A DNA stretch of 64,000 bases from Isochrysis galbana (GCA_018136815.1 CM030945.1:780605-844604), one strand, 5' to 3'. Counted from the first letter of the stretch, positions 1 to 10,946 are shown. Notes: generated from the letters alone by a model not told the origin. Numbers and translations: made by a program.

Positions 1-454
1 GAGAAAGATTGACGAGGGAAGAGAGCGATGAGAAGGAGAGAGAGAGAGAGTGTGTGTGGAGACAGAGATAAACGAGAGAAGGGAGGGAGGGAGGGAGGGA
101 GGGAGGGAGGGGGGGGGGGAGGAGGGAGCGGGAGCGAGAAGGAGGGAGTAAAAGAGGGACGAGAGAGAGAGAGAGGAGAGAGGTAGGGAGAGGAGAGAGC
201 GAGAAAGACAGGGGAGAGAGAGAGAGAGAGAGAGGAGAGAGAGTGAGAGACGAGACCAGAGATAAAGGGGTAGAGACCACGGACAAAGAGGGAGAGAGGG
301 AGGGAGGGAGGGAAAGGCAGGGAGAAGGTAGAAAGAGAGTCGGGGCAGGTACTCCTACTTCAGAGAGAGGGGCAGAGAGGTAGGTAGGGGAGAGAGAGTC
401 AGAGAGAGAGAGAAGAGAGAGAGAAGAGAGAGGGAAGCTTCACGGCGTCGTCCG
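1..454. repeat. GA-rich low-complexity tract upstream of the ABC transporter
   Basis: Almost entirely purine on the + strand: runs of GA, GAGG and GGGA with a short G run near 110. No gene is visible. The tract runs directly into the start codon of the next gene at 455, so it probably contains that gene's promoter and 5' UTR. No TATA-like or other defined promoter motif can be assigned within such biased sequence. Confidence 0.8.
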
Positions 455-3400
455 ATGCGCCTTCCGTCTCTCGCGCTGCTGGTGCTGCTGTCCTCTCTCG
501 CTGGCGCGCACGCGCTGGCGGGCTTGAGCCGGCGCGCGGTGCGTACCGGACCGGCCCGCGTGCGCCCCGCCCTCTGCACCGCGCCCCAGCCCGCGCCCCA
601 GCCCGCACCCCAGCCAGAGAGGGGCGTGCCCTCGGCCCCGCCCTCTCCTCCGTGGCCAGAGCAGCTCCAGCTCTTCTGGCGGCTGGCGACGCCATACTTT
701 CGGCAGGAGGAGGGGGCCAAGATCGGGTTCATCCTCCTCCTTGCGCTCACACTGCTCAATTCCGGCGTCTCCGTCCTGTTCTCTTACACGTCGAGGGACT
801 TTTGGACGGCGCTCTCATCGAGGGATGCAGACCAGTTCTACATGCTCACGCTCCGCTTCGCGGGCGCGCTCGCTCTTGCCACGCCAGTCTCCGTCCTGTA
901 CAAATATCAGCGCGGCCGGGTCGCCGTCTCATGGCGCGAGTGGATGACGACGCGGCTCACCGAGATGTATTACGACAACGAGGCCTACTACCGACTCGAG
1001 CTAGGTGGTGGGGTGACGGCCCAGCCCAGCACCAATTCCACGATTGTCGGCAGCGGCAATGGCTCGATCAAGACGAGCGGCGCCACCGAGATCGAAGGTG
1101 GCATAGCTGCTGCCGCAGGAACCATGACGGTCGACAACCCCGATCAGCGGATCGCCGAGGATGCGCGCGCCTTCACACGCGTCTCCCTCGACTTCGGCAT
1201 CACGTTGCTTACGTCCGCCATCGACCTCGTCTCCTTCTCCACGATTCTCTGGTGAGCTTGAATTCGACGTGACGTCAAGCCCCTCTTCAGCACGTGCCAC
1301 GACAGGCGCCTGTGTGGAGCGCCCTGACACTGCGCGTAGCAGCGATTGCATATGGTGCGCCATTCTCACCTCGACGAGGCTCCCATCCTCAGGTCCATCT
1401 ATCCCGACCTTTTCTATGCCATTCTCGGGTACGCGGGCTTTGGCTCCGTGACCACCGTCGCGCTAGGTAGGCCGTTGGTCCGGATCAATGCGAACCAGCT
1501 GCTGCGTGAGGCCGACTTCCGATACGCATTGGTCCGCGTCCGGGAGAATGCTGAGTCCATCGCCTTTTACGGCGGCGAAGCGCAGGAAGCTGCCGAGGTA
1601 AGGATGCAACGGGGTGGGGCCCTGTATCAGCTTCGGCCTTTGCGGTGTGCGAGCACAGCGTGCAGCAGCCATCGCCGCACGCTGTGCCCACTCGCAAACT
1701 GGAGCCCGATCCCATGCCCACCGTCGGTTCACCTCGTCCATCGTGCGTGTTGTCCTCCACCCCTTATAGGTGCAAGCGCGCCTCGGCCGCCTCATCAACA
1801 ACACACGGACGCTTCTCGCCTCCCAGCGGAACCTCGAATTCTTCATCACTGGCTATCGCTATCTCGTGCAAATATTGCCCATTCTGGTGGTCGCGCCGCT
1901 GTACTTCGCTGGCCAAGTCGAGCTCGGGGTCATTTCTCAATCTAGTGGAGCCTTCAACCATGTGAGTGAGGCCCAGCTCCTTCTCATCCTTATGGCTTAG
2001 ACCTGTGCTCAGAGCCGGCCGTGGCTCTGCCGTGGCTACTTGCCTTTCATACAGGTGCTCAGCGACTTCTCCATCCTCATCAACGAATTCGAGGCGCTCT
2101 CCAGCTTCTCGGCTGGCCTCACGCGCCTATCGACGTTTGTCGCCAAGCTTGAGTCGTAAGCGAAGATCGCGCGTGCATGAGCCTCGCCACACGCGCGAAG
2201 CTAGTGAGCGGTGGCCCTAGGGCTGATGCCGTCTGCCAGCGTGGCCCAATATACGTGGAGACCCCGGGCTCGAGATGAACGCATACCCCTTGACGTTGCC
2301 CGTGGTGTCCCCATCCCTCCTCCTCTAGGTATGAGGCGGAGGATTCCGCGGCAACCAGTCGTGCTGGCGGCTCCAAAGTATCTTCCAATATGACCTTCAA
2401 CCTGACACGCCTTGCCATCCCTGATATTGTTGCTGAGGTGGCGCGCGGTGCTGTCGAGGCCACTGAACGGGCCGCTGCCGCCGATGGTTTCTTTTCTGCC
2501 ACTGTCGCTCCGAACGGCGCTTCCAAGAGTGACGCCCAAGTGGCTGGGACCGTGGTGCCGACGGCTGTCTCAGGGCCTCACATCAGGCTGATCGAAGTGC
2601 ACGCAGCTGATAAAGAAAGCCCTGTACTCTCGGCTTCAGACCTGCGGCTCCTCACTCCCGACGGAAGGCGCGAGTTGTTCCGGGACGTCAGCTTCTCGAT
2701 TGCACAAGGGGAACATGTCCTCATCCTCGGGCCGTCTGGATCCGGTGAGATGCGTCGCGAACCAATTGGGCGCAATGCTGCACTAAGAGCTCGCGCTCGT
2801 GCGCCTTCCGCGCCAGCCGCTCTGCTGTACGCGTTGTCTCACCTCTGGACCTTCGGCGCCCCTTTTCCGTCGTTAGGGAAGTCCTCGCTGCTACGTGCCA
2901 TCGCCGGGCTATGGCGCGCGGGGGAGGGCGCCATCACGCGACCCCCCAATGAGGACGTCTTCTTCCTTCCCCAGAGACCCTACTGTCCCATGGGCTCTCT
3001 CCGATTGCAGCTTTACTACCCACGAGTGCCGCCGCCTCCCTCGGAGGAAGAAGACGCCAGGATTGTTCAGGTACGTTAGGCCGTGATGACCGGACACGTA
3101 TTGTGGTGGAGTGCGTTGCATCCGGACCGAACCACTTAGCGCGTGGCAAGCAATGGCGTCCGCGATGACACGCCCTCTTGGCTCTCTCACTACCCCTCGC
3201 AACATTTTGCGGCACCACTACCAGGCCCTTCGTACGGTCCGGTTGGAAGCTCTGGAGCGACGCCTAGCGGCCGAGGAGTCGGACGCGCCGCTTGATGCCG
3301 TGCGTGACTGGTCGGATATGCTTTCCCTCGGCGAACAGCAGAGGCTGACGTTTGCGCGGCTGCTTATCTCTCGTCCGAAATTGGCCATTTTGGACGAGGT

Positions 3401-3731
3401 GTGCTGCCGCATTTGCGAGTGCCATCTCTTTGCTTTTGCAAGTGCTCGGGATCTACCCAGGACGCGCACTAGGATGGGTGCACTGAAATGCGATTCCGGG
3501 CTCTGCTCCCTTCCAACTCCTTGTGCCTGCTATGTTGATTAGGCCACTTCGGCACTCGACTTGGAGAACGAGGCGGCTATGTATAGGGCTCTCTCGCATC
3601 TCGACGGCATCACGTACATCTCAGTTGGCCATCGGCCATCACTCCACCAGTACCACACCACTCAGATGCGCTTGACGATGAGCGGTGCCGAGAAGAAGCC
3701 TGCCGAGCGTTCCGCCGGCGTGGCTGCCTGA
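455..3731 (+). CDS. ABC half transporter, subfamily D / SbmA-BacA-like, 8 exons
   Basis: Membrane domain plus ATPase of an ABC half transporter, expected to dimerise in a membrane; a plastid location is possible. Exons 455-1251, 1393-1597, 1770-1961, 2055-2155, 2329-2744, 2877-3070, 3225-3398 and 3543-3731 all join in phase through GT-AG introns and give 755 residues. Residues 1-25 are hydrophobic like a signal peptide and are followed by an Ala/Pro/Arg-rich stretch. The membrane part has the family block WREWMTTRLTEMYY and DNPDQRIAEDARAFT. Walker A GPSGSGKSS (near residue 570) is split by intron 5, the signature is LSLGEQQR, Walker B is LAILDEATSALD across the last intron, and the H-loop is SVGHRPS. 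All ATPase residues are present. Substrate cannot be told: relatives move fatty acyl groups, peptides or cobalamin. The acceptor of exon 7 is the least certain splice site. Confidence 0.88.
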
Positions 3732-3933
3732 GACCTTGTCTCATCTTGCTCGCGCTTGGGGTATGGGCGACGTGGCTGCTGTCAAGTCTTCAAAAGGAGG
3801 GGACGAGAGATTAGATCTTTAACTTTTGCTCGCGCCATGACGCACAATCGTGCAATTTTACCACGGCAAAATGTGCAAGCAAGCGCACATCATGCATTAT
3901 TTATGACGAGACCATGGAGCAATAATGAGCGGA

Positions 3934-4378
3934 GGGCGGTCAAACAAACAAAAAAACAAGTTCTTGATCATCTTTGACCGTGTCGGGGCGGGGTCTGTGG
4001 CAGCCAGGGTAGCTGCGCGCGCGCTATGAGGAGCTGGGTGGGCTGTGCGGGCAACGACGCCAGAGGGTCAGGGGGCAGTCGGACTGTCGGCAGCCCGACA
4101 CGGCGCTGCATCGGGCGGGAATCGAATGCCAAAAGCAGCCTAGGTATTAAGGAACTGATCCCCCCCGCGGGCGCGACCGCAAATCTGCAAATTCTTTTTA
4201 CGGGTAGAGCGTGAGCGCGCGTGACGGCGACGGAGGGGGGGAGAATCGCACCATTTCTTGACGAGGATTTTCGTAGTGGCAGGTGGCCCCCCCTGCAGAT
4301 TTTTATTGCGCATCGCGCCACGGTCAAAAATGCAGCCCAACCCTTACTAATGGTTAAAAAGCCCCTGTTTGACCGCCC
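3934..4378. mobile_element. TIR element (MITE-like), copy 1
   Basis: The left end reads AGGGCGGTCAAAC and the right end GTTTGACCGCCCTA, so the ends form an inverted repeat. The right half (4203-4378) is closely similar to 55565-55772, including GCACCATTTCTTG, the block CAGGTGGCCCCCCCTG and GCATCGCGCCACGG. No ORF resembles a transposase, so it is non-autonomous. The right flank is TA, as in the other copies; the left flank is GA, so the duplicated dinucleotide has decayed on one side. Confidence 0.65.
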
Positions 4379-4798
4379 TACCCCTACCCTACACCGACAG
4401 CGGAGAGTTGCACCCCTAAGATATTGGGAGTTGACTTACCAAATGTGGAACTGGCACCCGAGTCCCCACGGCTCGGGTGTGCACTCGTACTTTCCTCTGG
4501 GCAGGAAGACGATCAGCCGGTTGCCGGTGCAGTGGGAATTGGGAATCGGGGAGGATAGGGTAGGTATCTAGAGATCTAGAGTAGAGTAAAGTCTACTCGA
4601 GTACATAGGTAGGAATATCCAGTACTCTAGAGTAGAGTAGATAGGTATGTACTGGGTAGCTGGGTAGATGATGTGTGCGTGTTTGGGGGCGGGGCGCGCG
4701 GGGGGGGGGGGCGGGGGGGGGCGGGGAGGGGGGGGCGGCGGGAGAAAGGGAAAGGCGCGGAGTGTTCCCCTGCCTCATCTTCTCCTGCTATTTCGACG
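4379..4798. other. Intergenic: end of the TIR element to the RING gene
   Basis: No gene is seen. It holds short AT-richer tandem motifs around 4575-4660 (repeats of TAGAGTAGAG and GTAGGTA) and a G-rich run at 4685-4740 just upstream of the RING-gene start. It probably includes that gene's promoter. Confidence 0.4.
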
Positions 4799-5581
4799 AT
4801 GAGCGGCCGCGCCGCCCGCAGCTGCATGGCCATGCTCATCATCGGCCTCGTGCTGCTGACCTGCGGCGCGTCCGCGTCGGAGGAGGCCGGGTCTGGCGAG
4901 CTGCCACCGAGCCCGCCCACCAGAGCCCCCGGCGACCCGAACAGCGGCGGCCGGGGCAGCTCGGTCCCCATGCTCATGTATGTGGTCTTCTTCGGAGGCC
5001 TTGCACTCGGCGGGACTGTGCTTGTTGCCTGCTTGTTCTGGTGCGCATACTACGTCCTATGGAAGGTGGGCACGCGGACTTATGAGGACGAGCGCAGAGC
5101 CGCCGCTGCGGAAGGCTCTCCTCACTCTGCCACCACGCGCGCGGTCATGAGAGCCGCAGCAGATGAGGTGCTGCAGCAACATGTGATTGTCGGCAAGCAT
5201 GAGCCTGAACCGGGTGAGACATGCGCAATATGCCTAGGCGAGCTTTCAGAAGGGATAGTGTATATTCCAGACCACGGAGCTAGGACGTCGGCATCGTCCG
5301 CACAACCCGGGGTGGAGCTGGGTAGCACGGATGTGTCCCGCTGGAGGCTACAGCGCATGGTCGCTAGGCGATTAGTGCGGCAGAGGCCTGGGACTGCCCG
5401 CAACGTGCAGGCTTCCCCGGGCAATGATGCCCCCACTGCTACGCTACCATGTGGCCATCACTTCCATCTGGAGTGCATTCGACAGTGGGTGATGCACAGG
5501 CGAGCTGGCGCTAGCTGTCCATTATGCAAGCGGGAGATTGCTCTAGCAGCGTCACGCACACAAGTGCCAGAGGTGGTCTAA
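4799..5581 (+). CDS. Membrane-anchored RING-H2 protein, putative E3 ubiquitin ligase
   Basis: A 260-residue single-exon protein. A hydrophobic N-terminus (about residues 9-25) looks like a signal peptide, followed by a Pro/Gly-rich linker, a strong transmembrane helix (about 58-88, with VVFFGGLALGG) and a cytosolic tail. The tail has a RING-H2 finger with all eight metal ligands: CAIC, then CGHHFHLEC, then CPLC close to the C-terminus. RING proteins of this layout usually pass ubiquitin to membrane substrates. The loop between the second and third Cys is 72 residues, longer than the roughly 9-39 of standard RING-H2 fingers; it is Ser/Arg-rich and open in frame. The ATG at 4799 was chosen over an upstream in-frame one at 4673 because the latter would add only a G-tract-encoded Gly/Arg stretch before the signal peptide. 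Confidence 0.82.
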   Translation: MSGRAARSCMAMLIIGLVLLTCGASASEEAGSGELPPSPPTRAPGDPNSGGRGSSVPMLMYVVFFGGLALGGTVLVACLFWCAYYVLWKVGTRTYEDERRAAAAEGSPHSATTRAVMRAAADEVLQQHVIVGKHEPEPGETCAICLGELSEGIVYIPDHGARTSASSAQPGVELGSTDVSRWRLQRMVARRLVRQRPGTARNVQASPGNDAPTATLPCGHHFHLECIRQWVMHRRAGASCPLCKREIALAASRTQVPEVV

Positions 5582-5779
5582 CCGCCTGCCCAATTGATCG
5601 TCGGTAGCCGACAGCTTTTGATGAGTGGCAAATCAGCAATCAGCGGTGCGAGCGCAGACGATGATGAAGTGTGAGATACTAAGATGTGGTAGCTATCTGG
5701 ACCTCGCCACATCCATGGGCGTGTCTTATACAGTTAAAACCATTCGCATCGAGTCGGAGTCGGATGACGAATGAACAAA

Positions 5780-6000
5780 AATTCTTACTGATCTCGCCAC
5801 GCGCGCGACCCTGCACGTCTATTCTGCAACCTCGCCCGCATCCCTTATCACTCCCTCCATCTGCCTTGCGGCTCGTCCCCTCGTGCTCTACTTAGGGGCT
5901 CGGCGTAGGGGGCTTCCGCGGCGTGAACCGATCCCCGATGGTCTAGTCCTACTCTTCCTCCTGCGCCATCGGGCTACCGGTGGTTCGTGTTTCCTTTTTA
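5780..6000 (-). mobile_element. LINE B-type 3' UTR fragment, copy A
   Basis: Closely related to 54405-54605 and 58064-58243, and to the terminal 3' UTR of LINE B (63480-63606) in reverse orientation. Shared landmarks, read on +, are TCTCGCCACGCGCG, TGCCTTGCGGCTCGTCCC, TACTTAGGGGCTC, CCGATCCCCG and GCGCCATCGGGCTA. In the sense (-) orientation the last landmark reads TAGCCCGATGGCGCAGG. It is the 3' part of an element, 5'-truncated. No clear target-site duplication was found for this copy. Confidence 0.65.
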
Positions 6001-6010
6001 TTTGTCTTTT

Positions 6011-6280
6011 GTGCAACTATTGTTAAAACGATAGGGTCATGGAGCGCGCCACGCTCCCCTCCTCTCTCTCTGCCCGCCGCGCCGCGCCGGCCGACCACGT
6101 GATGCCAAACGCCTCGCACCCGCAGTCCCCCCCTCCTGGGACCACGCCCATCCAGGTGGCCGCGAACCGCCCCTCGCCACACGCACAGAGCCACGCACAG
6201 CCCAACAACAACACCCAGACACCACAACACCCACACCGGCACAAACACCACAAGAAGGAAGGTCGTTTGCCTTCATTTGG
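6011..6280 (+). mobile_element. LINE 5' end with start of ORF1, truncated
   Basis: A hairpin at 6017-6034 (8-bp stem, AA loop, one T-G pair) is followed by GGTCATGGAGCGCGCC. Its ATG at 6039 opens an ORF starting MERATLPSS, like the ORF1 starts at 22133, 24379, 58287 and 59384. The reading then becomes Pro/His/Gln-rich and the similarity is lost by about 6280, where a minus-strand gag/protease-like fragment begins. A dead fragment. Confidence 0.6.
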
Positions 6281-7240
6281 TACCCCTCGTTTCCAAATAC
6301 GAGATGACAGGTAGGCCAGGTAGGCGCCTCTTGGGTCGACGAAGGATGCATGATCGCCGGCCGGCCGCTGCAGAACCCTTTGTATATCCTCTTCTCACAC
6401 TTGTCTTGAAAGGATCGTCTTCAACGAGTGCATTGGATGTGAGCGATATCGTACCCTCCGAGCTGTCCGAACTCAATTTGATTTGAGCCGCATGGGCGGC
6501 CAGAAAATCGTTCCCGAGGAGGAGCATCGGATTGCCTTCGATGATTCGAAATCGGTGTCGGAACGCTCGGCCGGCGAGAGCGAAGACGATGTGAGCGTGG
6601 CCGCGCGTGATTAGAGGCATACCGTCCGGCCCATGTAGTGGCGATGCGCACGTCTCCTCATAGCGCTCGACAACTTCCGAGGGAACTTGATCTCCGAAAG
6701 CTCGCGCCCCATACTTACTTGATGATGTAAAATGCGGTCGGCGGCGAATCGGCTTCGAACCCACTTGATTAGGTGGCCCTCTTCGAAGAAAACACGGGAG
6801 TGCCACACATTGCCAGCGCGGGAGAAGCCGCCCTGGACTATGGACTGGATTAACTCGAAGTCGTCGGACCCTTTGTAGAGCGCAGCTAATTCCTTTGGCG
6901 GTAAAGAGAGTAGGCCCTGCCACTCCCTTAAGGTATCTTCGTTCTCTTTAGGAGTGGTTGCTAGACTCGGGTCCGGAGGGTGCTCGGGGTTACTACCTGG
7001 CATTAATACGCTAGCCCGACCACCTGGCGAAGGCTGCGGCTTAGGGGTGGCGGTTGGTATCGGATTTGGCGTAGGGATTGGCTCGTTGGGGTTTTGGTAG
7101 GTTGAAGGCGGGTAAACTTGGCTCGAAACCTGCGGCTGAGGGCTTGAGGCGGTTCCGTTTCCCTCGTTCATAACTCGTTTGGATAGTAGGTCGAGCATAT
7201 CGCCTCGCAGACCCTGAAAAGCTTGGGAGTGCAAGGAGAG
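6281..7240 (-). pseudogene. Gag / aspartic-protease-like retroelement fragment
   Basis: Two overlapping minus frames carry gypsy-like sequence. The upstream frame (7215 to about 6690) is Pro-rich and then has LREWQGLLSLPPKEL and a charged helical region. The downstream frame (about 6750-6281) has FRIIEGNPMLLLGNDFLAA, which resembles the C-terminal part of a retropepsin domain (the ILG-x-D-F-L block). A frame change near 6700 breaks the reading and no reverse transcriptase follows. On its 5' side it continues without a visible gap into a short-element 5' end (7241-7347), so it may be a chimeric insertion rather than a plain LTR element. Confidence 0.45.
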
Positions 7241-7347
7241 TGAGTGGTTCCTCCCCCATGGCAGGATGGCAGGGGGCAGGGCAGTGGAGAGAGAGGGGGG
7301 CTCGTGACCCCCCATGGGCGAACTAAGAACTAAGTGTAAACTTAGTT
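7241..7347 (-). mobile_element. Short-retroelement 5' end (F2 type) with terminal hairpin
   Basis: Read on the minus strand: AACTAAGTTTACACTTAGTT (7347-7328, a perfect 7-bp stem with loop TTAC), then CGCCCATGGGGGG, a second G/C hairpin, CTCTCTCTCCA and CCATGGGGGAGGAACCACTC. The same order is present at 25361-25270 and 63370-63280. Its junction near 7240 leads into the gag/protease-like fragment. Confidence 0.6.
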
Positions 7348-7503
7348 GCCCCGCCCCCTGTCCATACACACGACTCGCGCGCCCGATGTCCCTCCCCACT
7401 CCCTTTGTTCATACAATGGCTGCTAATAATCCACAACTCCATCCACACCACCACTGCTACCAACAAATCATAAGATTAATGACCCCCCACTTATAAAAGT
7501 AGG
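7348..7503 (-). mobile_element. Fragment with F1-type 5' end
   Basis: On the minus strand it begins AACCTACTTTTATAAGT followed by a G run, identical to the 5' terminus of the 920-940 bp F1 elements at 22014 and 37999. The body (CA-rich, with a CACCACCACTGC stretch on +) does not match F1, so only the 5' terminus is conserved. It abuts the F2-type end at 7347. Confidence 0.5.
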
Positions 7504-8301
7504 TTTGCGGCTATGCCCCGGAAGATGACCCCTTAAAGGGGGCTGCTTATCCGTTGTGTGTTGTGTTTAGGCCGCAAGGGCAAGGGGCGTTCACACTGTG
7601 TGCCAGGAAACGCCAATTTCTGAATCGCCACGGCCTGTGAGCGGCGGCAGTGGCTTGCTTTGTTATGCGAGGGCTCCTCCCCTCACAGAAAAGCATCGAG
7701 CTGGATCTCGCAACTGGCCCTTGCCGCTATCGTATGGGCATAGCTCGGGCCGCCCTCGTACACTTCTCATCTCCAGGTAGGTGAGGCACCCCGGCCCTTT
7801 CTTCTAGCCGGAAGCGACCCCATGTCCATGTCCACTCGATCCTAGATCGAGCACACTTGCGCTGCCTCCCTCTCCCTCCCTCCCTCGCTCCCCCCCCCCC
7901 CCCCCTCGCTCGCTCGCTCCTCGGAGAGGCTAGCTGGCTGCTCGCTGCCGCGTCGTCCTCGCCGAGAGGCTTTGCCCGACATGATGAGGGCACGGACAAT
8001 CGTTCTTTGCCATCGCGAAGCCATGTTCCTTTCCCCTTCGCAAATCACGGCGATCGAGCTGGGCGGGGTGGCCTCCAAATGCGGATACCGCGTGGGGGTC
8101 GGAGAATGCATCGAGTTAGAGGAGGCGGCCGTTTGGCGCCAAGCCCAACCCTCAAGACGGAGATACGCTATTGCGCCACAATCCGCTACTCGAGGACCAA
8201 CTCGTCAATGGGCTCATCACGTGTGGAGTGCAAGGGGCCGCTACCACTAGCCGCTTTCATTAGTAGCGCCTGTCATGCGCCTGTGGAGCTCCCAGCCGGC
8301 T
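7504..8301. other. Intergenic, no gene recognised
   Basis: Contains a C-run with GCTC repeats at 7860-7920. Short ORFs here have no recognisable domain. The 3' UTR of the minus-strand phospholipase gene must end somewhere in the right part. Confidence 0.4.
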
Positions 8302-10945
8302 TTATATTGCACGCCGCTTCTGCCGTTCGATGAACTCGTGGAGCGCACCGCCGGGTTGCGACTCAGTCTCAACCACCCAGCATTGCAACACGTCAAGTAA
8401 GTTGGCTTGGACGTTGTTCATTCGGAAGGGTTCCGGCGGATTGGAGAAGAGGGTCTTGAAGTACGGCAGTGTGCCGGCTGTGTTGTACGGCTGGAGAGAT
8501 GACAGGGCAGCCACCTCAGGGGGAAGCTGCGACGTGAAACTTGGCGGCGCGTAGCTGTGGATCATGGTCAACTGCACCTCAATACCTATTACGCGATGTG
8601 ACGAGAGGCTTGTCACGGAAACGAAAGTGCGCGCTACGACGGGTGAGAAAGCCCACTCCCGACGTCAGCCAGCAAGTAGAACGAGCGAGCTTGTTCTGGG
8701 GAGCGCATCCGCCAACCGGATCTCTTATCGGAACGACTTAACCATGCGTTGTGGGCCGCCTCGGCACAAATGCGTGGGGAATGCACACGCGTCTAAAAAA
8801 ACGAAGCACTCGCCTGCGGGGATGCCATAGAAGCTGTTTTCTATCGTCGTTGTACGGAGGTTGGCAATGAGCGGCTTTCCCGCATCGTGTGCCGCACAGA
8901 ATTGACGAATGACAACATCAAAGGCCTCGAGGGGGAAGACAGCATTTTGGGAGTAGATGCTTTTGAAGCTGACCTGTAAGGTTGTGCAAACGGCGAACAG
9001 GGTCATGCTGCGACGAGCTCTGCTCGGCGGGCTCGGCTTCTGTGAATGGTGGCATCACCGCCAGCCGGAATCTTTTTGAGCGTTTGAGCATCGCACGGGA
9101 GAACTGGACGCGCTCGCCGTGCACGGGTGCTACACATCGAGCGCAATTGACCCATCGGATGATCATCCGGCCGATAAGGACCAGCTCACGTACCTCGCTC
9201 AAGTCGCATCCAAAGAGTGATGAGATGTCCACGATGATCGACTTGACAGGGTTGGTTTCGGCCAACTCGCGAAAGAAGGGCTTGTAGGTATTGACGGCAG
9301 ACAGAATATCCGTTACACCCTGCATAATGTCACAGAACGGAGGTGCTAGCCTGATGATTGAAGGCATAGAGAGCATCGGGCGATCCGCCTCGCTCTCTAG
9401 CTTACAAGATATGGCAACATCCACGTGATGCGAGCTATGGAGCCCACGGCCACGTGATGCGAGGCCCGGCTCACGCATGAGTGTGCTCGCGGGCGCTCAC
9501 CTGCAGAAGGAGCGCAATGATGCCCGTGTTCTCGCGTAGCCCGCCGTCGGCAAGCAACAGCCGCCGTGAGCCCGAGTCGCCCGGCGAGGTGCGGAATCTG
9601 ATGCTTGGGGTGGTGCGTGTCAACACCGTGTTTACGACGCTGGCCTCCTTCTTATAGTGCTCTATGATGGGCAGCCCGCCCATGGCCGCGACCACCTCGA
9701 GAGGGAACGCCACCTTCCCGTCGCAACACTGCAGCGCGGTGCAATGTACGGGGCCGACAGCAAATTCATGCGGCCGAACGGAGGTCGGCATCACGATGAT
9801 GTCGTCGATCTTGCCCATACCACCGACGCACTGCAATCCAGTGAACTTGGATACACGCATAGGGGGGCCAACATATCTGAAAAGGGATTGGGCGGGAGAT
9901 CAGAGAGGTGGTTATGCGTGGCTGAGATGTCATACAGAAAATGGGGTGGCACGCAGCTTCTAGTCCGGTGCGGTGCGTATCATGCATTGTGGCGCATGAC
10001 TGCTCATCCTCTTCGAATATGCGACCACCATGTCCTGGAATGAGGCGCACACCGAGTGAAGACTTCGGACGGCGTGACGACGTACGAGACGAGCGACACG
10101 CCATCATGAGCATCGCGCGCTTTGATTGCAGCCGCCTCAATACTCTGAGCGTCGGAGCTCTTCCGCAGGTAGGTGCGGTAGGTGGCGATGTTTGCACTAT
10201 TTGCCATGTCATAGAATGGGATCTCGAAGGAGAAAGGATTGCGCAGGCACATATCGTTGGAGCCGGGAGGGCCGACGAGGGTGATCCCCAGCGAGGGAAC
10301 ATGCTTCACATACTTTGCCGGGAGGAGAAAGTCCGAGGCTGAGTACCGCGGGTCCGCCGTGACGATCTTCTCCACCTCTTCGGCGCTGGGCGCTAAGTTC
10401 TTGCCCCACGGGATTCCCACCGGCTTAAGGAAGGTGTTATAGATTGTGTCGACCCACGTGCGGCTGAGAGGAGTGGTGAGCGCGGTGTTGGGATGGAGCA
10501 GCGCCAAGAAGCTAGTGTTCAAGTAGTGCACCCACTTCATGAACAGGTTGCTCAACGCCATGTTGCTGGCTGTGTGCAGCATTGATGAGGCAGGCGGCTT
10601 CTCCTGCAGGAATTCGACCGTGAGCTGTGCGGGTGAAATGCCGGCGCGCTCTAGAAGGAGAATTTGTTCCTGTGTATACTTCTGGTTGTATGTGTAGATC
10701 GAGAGGGCCCAGCCGCCGCCAGAGACGCCTGTGATGTGCGAGGCGCTCTCGAGTACTCCGACAGAATGGAGACCCCTGAGCAAGCCTGAGGAGAGGGAGA
10801 GCGAGCGAGCGCCGCCGCCGGAGAGCGCGATGCCCCATGTGGCCGACTTGCGAGCCTCGTCCACCTCCTTCCGGTTCGCTTCCCTCCGCCGCGACGCCAC
10901 GAAGGAAGCGTCGGGGAAGGAGGCGGCGGGAGGGGGCGCCGACAT
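8302..10945 (-). CDS. Patatin/cPLA2-like phospholipase or lysophospholipase, 5 exons
   Basis: Acyl hydrolase acting on membrane lipids. Exons on the minus strand: 10945-10053, 9876-9501, 9319-9194, 8973-8814, 8585-8302; all phases match and give 612 residues. The glycine-rich oxyanion motif is LSGGGARS (residues 41-48), the nucleophile elbow GVSGGGW places the Ser near residue 75, and the catalytic Asp is probably in ADGGLREN (near 408), so a Ser-Asp dyad is complete. Introns 1-3 are GT-AG. Intron 4 (8813-8586) has a GC donor (CAG|GCGAGT) and a normal AG acceptor; using it restores the phase and gives YGIPAG|IEVQLTM. No signal peptide is seen, so a cytosolic or peripheral membrane enzyme is likely. 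Group IV PLA2 and plant-type patatin are both possible. Confidence 0.82.
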
Positions 10946-10946
10946 G

